A stretch of DNA of 5,879 bases from assembly GCA_029974855.1 (NCBI GenBank), contig JARKQO010000070.1, positions 1 through 5,879 on the forward strand, written 5' to 3'. This stretch comes from Eubacteriales bacterium (GTDB taxonomy: Bacteria > Bacillota_A > Clostridia > Christensenellales > Aristaeellaceae). The notes under the pieces were generated by a model. It did not search any database. It was not told the DNA's origin and was given only the letters and a program-made list of their open reading frames with translations. Positions 1-5,522 of this stretch are shown in pieces (position 1 is the stretch's first letter; the number at the start of each line of letters is the position of its first letter). Made by a program: the position numbers and the translations under genes.

Positions 1-1
1 C

Positions 2-1498
2 CGCTTCGTGCCGGAGCGGTTCACCAAAACCTACTATAACTGGATGGAGAACATCCGGGACTGGTGCATCAGCCGCCAGCTGTGGTGGGGTCACCGGATT
101 CCCGCCTGGTACTGCCAGGGCTGCGGGGAGACCATCGTGGCCCGGGAAGCGCCGGATGTGTGCCCCTTCTGCGGCAGCGCCCATCTGCGCCAGGACGAGG
201 ACGTGCTGGACACCTGGTTCTCCTCCGCCCTGTGGCCCTTCAGCACCTTGGGCTGGCCCGATCAAACCGAGGATCTGCGGTATTTCTACCCCACCAACAT
301 GCTGGTGACGGGCTATGACATCATCTTCTTCTGGGTGGCCCGGATGATTTTCAGCGGCATCGAGCAGATGGGGGACGTGCCCTTTGACACCGTGCTGATC
401 CACGGCCTGGTGCGGGACGACAAGGGCCGCAAGATGAGCAAGAGCCTGGGCAACGGCGTGGACCCCCTGGAAATTATCGACCAGTACGGGGCGGACGCGC
501 TGCGCTTCTCCTTGGCCAACGGGGTGAGCCCCGGCAACGACACCCGCTTTTCCACCGAGAAGGTGGAAAGCGCCCGGAATTTCGCCAACAAGGTGTGGAA
601 CGCCTCCCGCTTTGTGCTGATGAACATCCATCGCCGCAAGGACATCCGCCCGGAGGCTTTGACCTTGCCGGACCAATGGATCCTCAGCCGCTTCCAAAAG
701 GCCGTGGCAGAGGTGAGCCAGCACATGGAGGAGGGGGATTTCGGCCTGGCCGCCTCCAAAATTTACGACTTTGCCTGGAGTGAGTTCTGCGATTGGTATA
801 TTGAGCTCAGCAAGGGCCGCCTCACCGGCCAGGACGAGGCCGCCAAAAGCAACGTGCGCGCTGTGCTGCTGTATGTGCTGGAGGGGCTCTTAAAGCTGCT
901 GCATCCCTTCATGCCTTTCCTGACGGAGGAGGTATACCAATATTTGCCGGGGAAGGAGGGCATGCTGATTTTGGCCCCCTGGCCCGCCTTGCGGCCGGAG
1001 TTTGACTTTGCCCGGGAGGAGCGGCAGATGGAGGGCCTGATGGAGATCATCCGGGCTATCCGCAACCTGCGGGCGGAGATGAACGTGCAGCCCGGCAAGC
1101 GCACCCATGTGACCTTGATCCCCGAGGAGGGCTGGGAGGACACCTTGGCTTTGGCGGAGCCCTACTTGCAGCGGCTGGCTGGGGCCAGCGACGTACAGCT
1201 GGGGGGCAAGGACGCCCTTGCCGGGCAAAAGACAGTCAGCGCCGTGTGCGCCGCCGGAGAGATCCGCATTCCTTTGGGGGATTTGGTGGACTTTGCCAAG
1301 GAGGCGGCCCGCCTGGAGAAGGAGGCCGCCCAGCTGGAAGGAGAAATCAGCCGGGGCGAGGGCAAGCTAAACAACCAGGGCTTTTTGGCCAAGGCCCCGG
1401 AGGCTTTGGTGCAGCAGGAGCAGGAGAAGCTGAAAACCAACCGGAGCATGCTGGCGTCCCTGCGGGAGCGCATCACCGGGTTGAAGGAAAGCCTGTAA
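2..1498 (+). CDS. valS: Valyl-tRNA synthetase, C-terminal part (5' end outside window)
   Basis: Cytoplasmic class I aminoacyl-tRNA synthetase that charges tRNA-Val with valine. Only the last 498 residues are present; the frame is open from base 2, so the HIGH motif and most of the editing domain lie upstream. Visible, numbered from the first codon in the window: the conserved stretch DWCISRQLWWGHRIP (20-34); two CxxC pairs (C38/C41 and C54/C57), probably a zinc-binding knuckle; DVLDTWFSSALWPFSTLGWP, highly typical of ValRS; and the catalytic KMSKS loop (bases 431-445, residues 144-148). A helical anticodon-binding domain follows. The last ~70 residues form a charged coiled coil with NNQGFLAKAPEALV, matching the ValRS tRNA-binding arm, and the protein ends normally at TAA. 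IleRS and LeuRS lack this C-terminal arm with this sequence. rsmH begins 3 bases after the stop, suggesting co-transcription. Identity is very secure. Confidence 0.97.
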   Translation, partial: RFVPERFTKTYYNWMENIRDWCISRQLWWGHRIPAWYCQGCGETIVAREAPDVCPFCGSAHLRQDEDVLDTWFSSALWPFSTLGWPDQTEDLRYFYPTNMLVTGYDIIFFWVARMIFSGIEQMGDVPFDTVLIHGLVRDDKGRKMSKSLGNGVDPLEIIDQYGADALRFSLANGVSPGNDTRFSTEKVESARNFANKVWNASRFVLMNIHRRKDIRPEALTLPDQWILSRFQKAVAEVSQHMEEGDFGLAASKIYDFAWSEFCDWYIELSKGRLTGQDEAAKSNVRAVLLYVLEGLLKLLHPFMPFLTEEVYQYLPGKEGMLILAPWPALRPEFDFAREERQMEGLMEIIRAIRNLRAEMNVQPGKRTHVTLIPEEGWEDTLALAEPYLQRLAGASDVQLGGKDALAGQKTVSAVCAAGEIRIPLGDLVDFAKEAARLEKEAAQLEGEISRGEGKLNNQGFLAKAPEALVQQEQEKLKTNRSMLASLRERITGLKESL

Positions 1499-1501
1499 GA
1501 T

Positions 1502-2461
1502 ATGGACCGTCAACAGGAAAACGCGGCCTCCTTCCATCACCTGCCGGTGCTGTTTGACCAGGTGATGGACTGGCTGCGCCCCCAAGCCGGGGGCGTGTAC
1601 CTGGACGGCACCCTGGGGGGCGGAGGTCACAGCCGGGGCATTTTGGAAGCCGCCGGGGGCCAGGCCACCCTCTACGGCATGGACCGGGATGAGGCGGCTA
1701 TCGCCGCCGCCGGGGAACGCTTGGGGGAGTACCCGGGCTTTCATCCCATCCGGGGGAACTTCCACGATGCCAAAAGGCTGCTGGCTGAGGCAGGGGCCGG
1801 ACCCCTGGACGGGGCTTTGCTGGACTTGGGGGTCAGCAGCCACCAGCTGGATACGGCGGAGCGGGGCTTTAGCTACCATGAGGACGCGCCCTTGGACATG
1901 CGCATGGACCAAAGCCAGGGCATCACGGCGGCGGAATATCTGGCTGCCGTGAGCCCCCAGGAGTTCCGCCGGGTGCTGGCCGACTATGGGGAGGAAAAAT
2001 GGGCGGCCCGCATCGCGCAGATATTGGAGGAAAGGCGCGCCAAAGCGCCGATCCTTACCACCGGGGATTTAGTGAACCTGGTGGACGCGGCCATCCCCAA
2101 GGCGGTGCGCCGCAAGGACGAGGGGCACCCCGCCCGGCGGACCTTTCAGGCGGTGCGCATCGCGGTAAATGACGAGCTGGCCCCTTTGGAAGTGGCTTTG
2201 CGCGACATTGCCGGTTGCCTGGCCCCCGGGGGCAGGCTGCTGGTGATTACCTTTCATTCTTTGGAGGACCGGATCGTGAAAAACACCTTCCGCAACCTTC
2301 AAAACCCCTGTACCTGCCCACCCAAGGCCCCCATCTGCACCTGCGGCAGGAAGCCCTTGGGCAAGGTGCTGGCAGGCGGGGCGGTGAAGCCCTCCCCCCG
2401 GGAGGTGGAGGATAATCCCCGCTCCCGCAGCGCCAAGCTGCGGGTGTTTGAACGGGGTTAA
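1502..2461 (+). CDS. rsmH: 16S rRNA (cytosine(1402)-N4)-methyltransferase RsmH
   Basis: SAM-dependent enzyme (formerly MraW) that methylates N4 of C1402 in 16S rRNA, in the P site of the small subunit. The 319 residues match the family's usual length of ~310-320. The SAM-binding motif is DGTLGGGGHS (35-44) with the acidic GMDRD turn at 59-63. Family signatures follow: DLGVSSHQLD (108-117), ERGFS (120-124), PLDMRMD (130-136), RRTFQAVRIAVNDEL (212-226) and ITFHSLEDRIVK (249-260). A short cysteine-rich insert, CxC-x6-CxC (C270, C272, C279, C281), sits near the C-terminus, as in a subset of Firmicutes homologues. The start is the first ATG after valS; AAGGAA at 1484-1489, inside the end of valS, is a weak, rather distant ribosome binding site. 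The gene lies between valS and rsmI rather than in the usual mraZ-ftsL setting, so a second copy elsewhere is possible. Confidence 0.96.
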   Translation: MDRQQENAASFHHLPVLFDQVMDWLRPQAGGVYLDGTLGGGGHSRGILEAAGGQATLYGMDRDEAAIAAAGERLGEYPGFHPIRGNFHDAKRLLAEAGAGPLDGALLDLGVSSHQLDTAERGFSYHEDAPLDMRMDQSQGITAAEYLAAVSPQEFRRVLADYGEEKWAARIAQILEERRAKAPILTTGDLVNLVDAAIPKAVRRKDEGHPARRTFQAVRIAVNDELAPLEVALRDIAGCLAPGGRLLVITFHSLEDRIVKNTFRNLQNPCTCPPKAPICTCGRKPLGKVLAGGAVKPSPREVEDNPRSRSAKLRVFERG

Positions 2462-2473
2462 CAACGCAAACAG

Positions 2474-2480
2474 CAAAGGA
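2474..2480 (+). promoter_or_regulatory. Ribosome binding site of rsmI
   Basis: AAAGGAG lies 7 bases before the ATG at 2488, an ideal Shine-Dalgarno position, and fixes the rsmI start. It lies inside the 26-base rsmH-rsmI gap, where no terminator or promoter is visible, consistent with read-through from rsmH. Confidence 0.8.
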
Positions 2481-2487
2481 GAAGGCC

Positions 2488-3351
2488 ATGCCGACCCTCT
2501 ATGTGGTGGCTACCCCTATCGGCAATTTGGGGGATATGACGCCCCGGGCCATTGATACCCTGAAAGCCGTGGGCCTCATTGCCGCCGAGGACACCCGGGT
2601 AACTCAAAAGCTCCTCAGCGTCTTTGGCATTGCCACCCCCATGACCAGCTGCCACGAGCATAACGAGAAGGGCAAGTCCGCCTGGATCGTGCAGCGCATG
2701 CTGGCGGAAAACATCGATGTGGCCCTTACCACGGACGCGGGTACCCCTTGCATCAGCGACCCCGGCAGCGCGCTGGTGGAGGAAGCGGTGGGAGCGGGGA
2801 TTGAGGTGGTGGCGGTGGCGGGGCCCACGGCCTTGGCCGCAGCCCTCAGCGTCAGCGGCATGCCGGTGGAGGAGTTCACCTTTTACGGTTTTCTACCCAG
2901 AAACAAAAAAGACCTGCGGGAGAAGCTTCGGGATATGCGGACCCACTCCAAGCTGGCGGTGGTGCACGAGTCCCCCCACCGGGTGGCGGAGCTGCTGTGC
3001 TGTGTGGCGGAGGAGCTGCCCCATACCCAGGTCAGCGTCAGCTGCGACTTGACAAAGAAGCACGAATTGACCTTGCGGGGACCTGTGGGGGAGGTGCTGG
3101 CCGCCCTCCGGGCCAACCCCAAGGCGGACAAGGGGGAATACTGCCTGGTGCTGCGCTGGGGGAAGGAGGACCCGATCCCCGCGCCCCGGCAGGAAAGCCC
3201 TCTGTCCTTGGAGGCCCGGCTTTTGGAAGCCATGCTGAAGGGGCTACCCCTGCGGGAGGCCATGGAGGCCCTGACCCAGGAGGGGGAACGGAAGAACGCG
3301 GTGTATGCCGCCGGGCTTAAGGTAAAGGAATGGCTGGGCGAGCGGGGGTAG
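2488..3351 (+). CDS. rsmI: 16S rRNA (cytidine(1402)-2'-O)-methyltransferase RsmI
   Basis: SAM-dependent enzyme of the tetrapyrrole methylase fold that methylates the 2'-OH of C1402 in 16S rRNA, the same nucleotide modified by RsmH. The 287 residues match the family length. The N-terminus LYVVATPIGNLGDMTPRA (4-21) is the classical YraL/RsmI signature. It is followed by AAEDTRVTQKLL (32-43), the SCHEHNE segment (54-60) and the glycine-rich TTDAGTPCISDPGS loop (81-94), then VAVAGPTALAAALSVSGM and FYGFLP in the second half of the catalytic domain. The C-terminal ~50 residues form a small helical domain (LPLREAMEALTQEGERKNAVYAAGL) common in RsmI. The start is supported by a strong Shine-Dalgarno 7 bases upstream. 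The gene follows rsmH by 26 bases on the same strand, so both halves of the m4Cm1402 modification are probably made from one transcript. Confidence 0.97.
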   Translation: MPTLYVVATPIGNLGDMTPRAIDTLKAVGLIAAEDTRVTQKLLSVFGIATPMTSCHEHNEKGKSAWIVQRMLAENIDVALTTDAGTPCISDPGSALVEEAVGAGIEVVAVAGPTALAAALSVSGMPVEEFTFYGFLPRNKKDLREKLRDMRTHSKLAVVHESPHRVAELLCCVAEELPHTQVSVSCDLTKKHELTLRGPVGEVLAALRANPKADKGEYCLVLRWGKEDPIPAPRQESPLSLEARLLEAMLKGLPLREAMEALTQEGERKNAVYAAGLKVKEWLGERG

Positions 3352-3388
3352 GGACCATTGCCGACTGCGGCTTAAGAGATGAAATTCC

Positions 3389-3424
3389 TATGCGGAGTTC
3401 GGGGCGGAGCCCTGAAAAGGCGTA
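3389..3424 (+). terminator. Possible intrinsic terminator or leader hairpin after rsmI
   Basis: The inner stem pairs TTCGGGGC (3398-3405) with GCCCTGAA (3409-3416), 8 pairs with one G-U, around a GGA loop. A weaker outer stem pairs 3389-3393 with 3420-3424 across an internal loop. A run of five T (3429-3433) starts 4 bases after the outer stem. This could end the valS-rsmH-rsmI transcript before the ferritin-like gene. The interrupted stem and short T-run make it a weak terminator at best; it could instead be a leader structure. Confidence 0.35.
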
Positions 3425-3435
3425 TGGATTTTTGT

Positions 3436-3462
3436 TTGGAATTCCCTTCCTTGGCGCATACT
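3436..3462 (+). promoter_or_regulatory. Weak promoter-like hexamers before the ferritin-like gene
   Basis: TTGGAA (3436-3441) and CATACT (3457-3462) each match 4 of 6 bases of the sigma-A -35 and -10 hexamers, but the 15-base spacer is short. The position fits a separate transcript for the ferritin-like gene, just after a possible terminator. The -10-like element overlaps the left arm of the 3459-3480 dyad. Support is weak; no better candidate was seen in this gap. Confidence 0.2.
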
Positions 3463-3480
3463 ACCTCCCAAAGGGTAGTA
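3459..3480 (+). promoter_or_regulatory. Perfect 7-bp inverted repeat in the ferritin-like gene's leader
   Basis: TACTACC (3459-3465) and GGTAGTA (3474-3480) are exact reverse complements separated by 8 bases. In RNA an extra U-G pair would give a stem of 8 with a CCCAAA loop. The dyad ends 5 bases before the ribosome binding region. It could be an operator or an mRNA hairpin affecting translation. It does not resemble the AT-rich Fur or PerR boxes. The dyad is directly visible; its function is inference. Confidence 0.4.
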
Positions 3481-3485
3481 AGCCC

Positions 3486-3496
3486 AGGAGAAGGAG
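3486..3496 (+). promoter_or_regulatory. Ribosome binding site of the ferritin-like gene
   Basis: AGGAGAAGGAG contains two overlapping Shine-Dalgarno cores; the downstream AAGGAG (3491-3496) ends 8 bases before the ATG at 3505. It decides the start at 3505 against the in-frame ATG at 3379, which has no comparable site. Confidence 0.8.
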
Positions 3497-3504
3497 AGCG
3501 AAGC

Positions 3505-4809
3505 ATGAACCCATTTGAGCAGAAAAACGGATGCCTGGAGGACTGCATTTTGGACTGGAAGGGGCTGTACCCGGCCCCCTATGACAAGCATCAGGTGGAC
3601 CCCTACACCCGCACCCGGATCATCCTCATGAACGGCACGGAGTTTGAAAACGTCTGGTTTTCCCACCAGTTCTCTCGGCACTGTTCCAACAACGACGTGC
3701 GAAGGCAGCTGGCCTTGCTGCGCAGGCTGGAGCAGCAGCAGCAAAAGCTGCTCAGCGCCCTAAAGCCCGTGGACGAGACGGTGCTGGAGCATACCATCGG
3801 GTACGAGCAGCTGGCGGTGGACCTGACGGCCCATCTGGCCCAGCGGGAGGCGGACCCCTATGTGAAAACCGCTTTGGACTTCGCCTTGCTGGAGGACTTT
3901 GACCACCTATACCGCTATGCGGATTTGATGGACATGGAAACCGGGGTCCATGCCGAGGACATGGTGGGGCATTACACCGAGGTGACACCGGGCAGGCCCA
4001 CCATCTCCGAGCACTGCTTCCCCTACGATACCATCAAGAAATCCATCTCCAACCAGGCGGAGCTGGGCACCAAGCTGTGCATCGGCATCATCACGGCGGC
4101 GGAGCAGCAGACCATGAACTTCTACATGAACGTCTGCGGAACCTACAAGGACGACCGGGGGCGCAAGCTGTACCAGGAGATCGGCATGATTGAGGAGCAG
4201 CACGTGACCCACTATGGCAGTTTGATGGACCCGGCCTGCACCTGGCTGGAAAACCTGCTGATGCACCAATATATCGAGTGCTATTTGTACTACTCCTGCA
4301 TGGAGACGGAGAGCTGCCCCAAGACCAAGCAGATTTGGCAATGGATGTACGACCAGGAGACCATCCACCTGGCCGCCGCCGCCAAGCTGCTGCAAAAGGA
4401 GGAGGGAAAGGTGTACCAGCAGGTGGTGGGCAAGGGAGACTTCCCCCCGCCTATTTGCCTGTGCTCCAACATCGAGTATGTGCGGCAGATACTGGGCGGC
4501 ACCGTGCAGGAAACCACCTGCCGGGAAAGCTACGCCAGCGTGGACAAGCTGGCCCAGGACGCGGATTTCTTCCGCTACCAAAGCAAGGTGAACCCGGACG
4601 CGGCCTGGGTTCCCAGCCATGTGGTGATCAAGGACCATATCAACCAGTTCGGCCGGGACTACCGCTGGGAAAGCGCCCCCAACCCCATCGTCCAGTTGCG
4701 GGACGTCCGGGTGGACAACATCGATGTGGGCCGGGTGCCCGGCAGCGTGCAGCCCCCGCCTCCCTCCATGATGATGGGCCAGAGCGCCAGGCCGCAGCCG
4801 GGGGTGTAG
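3505..4809 (+). CDS. Ferritin-like diiron-type protein, function unknown
   Basis: A 434-residue soluble protein with no signal peptide or membrane segment. I recognise it as ferritin-like, resembling proteins I associate with anaerobic Firmicutes, but know no assigned function. Metal-ligand patterns recur three times: E101...D131xxH134, E200...E230xxH233 and E258...E285xxH288. The last two give the standard ligand order of a four-helix diiron bundle (E, ExxH, E, ExxH), as in rubrerythrin and ferritins. The first is an additional, slightly diverged hairpin. The N-terminal ~95 residues contain a glutamine-rich helix (EQQQQK, 76-81). A cysteine pair C318xC320 follows the bundle, and the C-terminus is a Pro/Met-rich, probably disordered tail (412-434). 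There is no rubredoxin CxxC domain, so it is not a classical rubrerythrin. Iron or oxygen/peroxide handling is plausible but only inferred; a manganese-catalase-like or spore-associated role cannot be excluded. The start at 3505 has a strong Shine-Dalgarno. A terminator follows the stop, and a possible one precedes the leader, suggesting a monocistronic unit. Confidence 0.85.
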   Translation: MNPFEQKNGCLEDCILDWKGLYPAPYDKHQVDPYTRTRIILMNGTEFENVWFSHQFSRHCSNNDVRRQLALLRRLEQQQQKLLSALKPVDETVLEHTIGYEQLAVDLTAHLAQREADPYVKTALDFALLEDFDHLYRYADLMDMETGVHAEDMVGHYTEVTPGRPTISEHCFPYDTIKKSISNQAELGTKLCIGIITAAEQQTMNFYMNVCGTYKDDRGRKLYQEIGMIEEQHVTHYGSLMDPACTWLENLLMHQYIECYLYYSCMETESCPKTKQIWQWMYDQETIHLAAAAKLLQKEEGKVYQQVVGKGDFPPPICLCSNIEYVRQILGGTVQETTCRESYASVDKLAQDADFFRYQSKVNPDAAWVPSHVVIKDHINQFGRDYRWESAPNPIVQLRDVRVDNIDVGRVPGSVQPPPPSMMMGQSARPQPGV

Positions 4810-4830
4810 GCCGTTTTTCCATACAAAGAG

Positions 4831-4862
4831 GGCGTTCCGTCAACCGGCGGAGCGCCTTTTTT
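4831..4862 (+). terminator. Intrinsic terminator after the ferritin-like gene
   Basis: GGCGTTCCG (4831-4839) pairs with CGGAGCGCC (4848-4856), 9 pairs with one G-U, with an 8-base loop, followed directly by six T (4857-4862). It begins 21 bases after the stop codon. On the minus strand the same hairpin is followed by CTCTTTG, so it may also weakly stop the converging regulator operon that ends at 4889. Confidence 0.88.
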
Positions 4863-4888
4863 ATGGGAGCAACCTTGATGGGCGCCCG

Positions 4889-5203
4889 TTATCTTTTGCT
4901 GCTCAGCTCTTTGACAAGGCCGGCAATGTGGGTCAGCGTCTTTTGATCCAGCTTCTTCAGATCATCAACCAACGCTTTCAACTGAACCGGGTATGCGCTC
5001 CCCTCATCAAAGAACTCCTGTGGTGTCACGCCGAGGTATTCGCAGATGTAGAAAAAAGAGGTCATAGACGGCAGTGACTTTCTGTTTTCAATGGCGTTTA
5101 TATAATTGTCCGCTTGCCCCAGGGTCAAACTCATGTCACGCGCTGATACGCCTTTTGCGGTTCTCAGCGCGGCTAATCTCTCAGGGAGAAAATCTTCGTA
5201 CAC
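4889..5203 (-). CDS. XRE-family helix-turn-helix regulator (104 aa)
   Basis: Small DNA-binding protein of the Cro/C1 (XRE) type, probably a transcriptional repressor. The HTH domain spans about residues 8-66: ERLAALRTAKGVSARDMS gives the first helices, LGQADNYINAIENRKSLPS the recognition helix and following turn, and FFYICEYLGVTPQEFFDE the closing helices. The C-terminal ~35 residues (QLKALVDDLKKLDQKTLTHI onward) look like a helical, possibly dimerising tail. The start is a GTG at 5203 (TTG and ATG alternatives lack support), with a near-perfect AAAGGAGG 9 bases upstream. It lies 24 bases downstream of another minus-strand regulator and is probably co-transcribed with it. Base composition is lower in GC than in the valS-to-ferritin region. 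The DNA target is unknown. Confidence 0.88.
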   Translation of the reverse strand: MYEDFLPERLAALRTAKGVSARDMSLTLGQADNYINAIENRKSLPSMTSFFYICEYLGVTPQEFFDEGSAYPVQLKALVDDLKKLDQKTLTHIAGLVKELSSKR

Positions 5204-5212
5204 GCGAAAACG

Positions 5213-5220
5213 CCTCCTTT
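5213..5220 (-). promoter_or_regulatory. Ribosome binding site fixing the GTG start at 5203
   Basis: Read on the minus strand this is AAAGGAGG, ending 9 bases before the GTG. It lies in the 24-base gap after the upstream regulator's TGA and supports separate initiation on a shared transcript. Confidence 0.8.
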
Positions 5221-5227
5221 TGCCCCC

Positions 5228-5443
5228 TCAAAGCCTTTCTGTATCGTCCGGTACAAACACAAGCACATCTTCCACTCTGCATCCAAGTACGGTGCAAAGC
5301 TGATTGAGGGTCTCCGTGGTGATTGGTTTTCCCTTGCGAATGCGGTACAACGTGCCATTCGCAATACCATGCTTGTGAATCAACGCATATATCGAGAAGC
5401 CTTTTGCTTTCGCTGTTTCAAAAAAGGGCTGATATGAAATCAT
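5228..5443 (-). CDS. Small Cro/C1-type helix-turn-helix regulator (71 aa)
   Basis: A minimal single-domain XRE-type regulator of the short class that starts MISYxPxFET and has the pattern SIYALIHKHGIANGTLYRIR (17-36), then PITTETLNQLCTVLGCRVED (40-59). The HTH fills nearly the whole protein, with no separate effector or dimerisation domain; such proteins are common in Firmicutes chromosomes and mobile elements. The start is the ATG at 5443, with AAGGAGGG (5449-5456 on the minus strand) 5 bases upstream. An in-frame ATG at 5467 would add 8 residues but has no Shine-Dalgarno and would run through this one. It is the first gene of a minus-strand pair with the 104-residue regulator and is divergent from the 99-residue regulator. 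It could autoregulate the shared intergenic region; this is inference. Confidence 0.88.
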   Translation of the reverse strand: MISYQPFFETAKAKGFSIYALIHKHGIANGTLYRIRKGKPITTETLNQLCTVLGCRVEDVLVFVPDDTERL

Positions 5444-5448
5444 AAAAT

Positions 5449-5456
5449 CCCTCCTT
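5449..5456 (-). promoter_or_regulatory. Ribosome binding site fixing the ATG start at 5443
   Basis: Read on the minus strand this is AAGGAGGG, followed by ATTTT and then ATG. It supports the 71-residue protein over a longer 79-residue version from the ATG at 5467. Confidence 0.8.
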
Positions 5457-5483
5457 GCAAACAGCATACGGTAATGCTAATAT
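5455..5483 (+). promoter_or_regulatory. Candidate promoter of the plus-strand regulator
   Basis: TTGCAA (5455-5460) and TAATAT (5478-5483) are separated by 17 bases. The second hexamer is preceded by TGC, giving an extended -10 (TGnTAATAT). Transcription would start near 5490, about 38 bases before the ATG at 5528. Each hexamer matches consensus at 4 of 6 positions, so this is a reasoned guess. Confidence 0.4.
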
Positions 5484-5502
5484 GTTGTATATTGCTTATA
5501 AG
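5463..5502. promoter_or_regulatory. Cluster of short palindromes, candidate operators
   Basis: Three dyads crowd this AT-rich stretch: AGCAT(5463-5467)/ATGCT(5474-5478) with 6 bases between; AATAT(5479-5483)/ATATT(5489-5493) with 5 between; and the uninterrupted palindrome CTTATAAG (5495-5502). Their size suits XRE-type dimers, and they overlap the proposed divergent promoters. Short AT-rich palindromes arise easily by chance, so binding is unproven. Confidence 0.35.
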
Positions 5503-5515
5503 TGGGCCATGTCGA
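5486..5515 (-). promoter_or_regulatory. Candidate promoter of the minus-strand regulator pair
   Basis: On the minus strand TCGACA (5515-5510), a 5 of 6 match to the -35 consensus, is followed after 18 bases by TATACA (5491-5486), 4 of 6 for the -10. Transcription would start near 5479, about 36 bases before the ATG at 5443. Its -10 is only two bases from the proposed plus-strand -10, so the two promoters would compete. Confidence 0.4.
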
Positions 5516-5522
5516 AAGGAGG
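5515..5522 (+). promoter_or_regulatory. Ribosome binding site fixing the ATG start at 5528
   Basis: AAAGGAGG ends 5 bases before the ATG at 5528. It rules out the upstream in-frame ATG at 5474, which would place the protein's first codons inside the promoter region. Confidence 0.8.

Noticed and set aside
313..759. Minus-strand open frame of 148 codons within valS
   Set aside because: It is Ser/Arg/Leu-rich antisense shadow of a conserved ValRS region with no supporting features.
1367..1912. Minus-strand open frame of 181 codons across the end of valS and the start of rsmH
   Set aside because: It is antisense to two unmistakable genes, has low-complexity V/Q/H/P-rich content typical of antisense frames in GC-rich DNA, and lacks a recognisable domain.
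3907..4638. Minus-strand open frame of 243 codons inside the ferritin-like gene
   Set aside because: The composition (L/V/H/G-rich) is that of an antisense shadow of GC-rich coding DNA; no domain is seen, while the plus-strand protein has coherent metal-ligand motifs.
4880..4887. Eight-base palindrome GGGCGCCC just past the end of the 104-aa regulator gene
   Set aside because: It is short, GC-only, without a loop or T-run on either strand, and easily explained by chance in GC-rich DNA.
4278..4946. Plus-strand open frame of 222 codons overlapping the ferritin-like gene and its terminator
   Set aside because: It is out of frame with the real gene, Gly/Pro/Arg/Gln-rich, and runs through the strong terminator at 4831-4862.
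5074..5307. Plus-strand open frames of 77 and 65 codons opposite the minus-strand regulators
   Set aside because: They are antisense to genes with clear HTH domains and ribosome binding sites and show no domain of their own.
5444..5467. Eight-residue upstream extension of the 71-aa regulator
   Set aside because: The ATG at 5467 has no Shine-Dalgarno, and the extension would be translated through the strong ribosome binding site serving the ATG at 5443.
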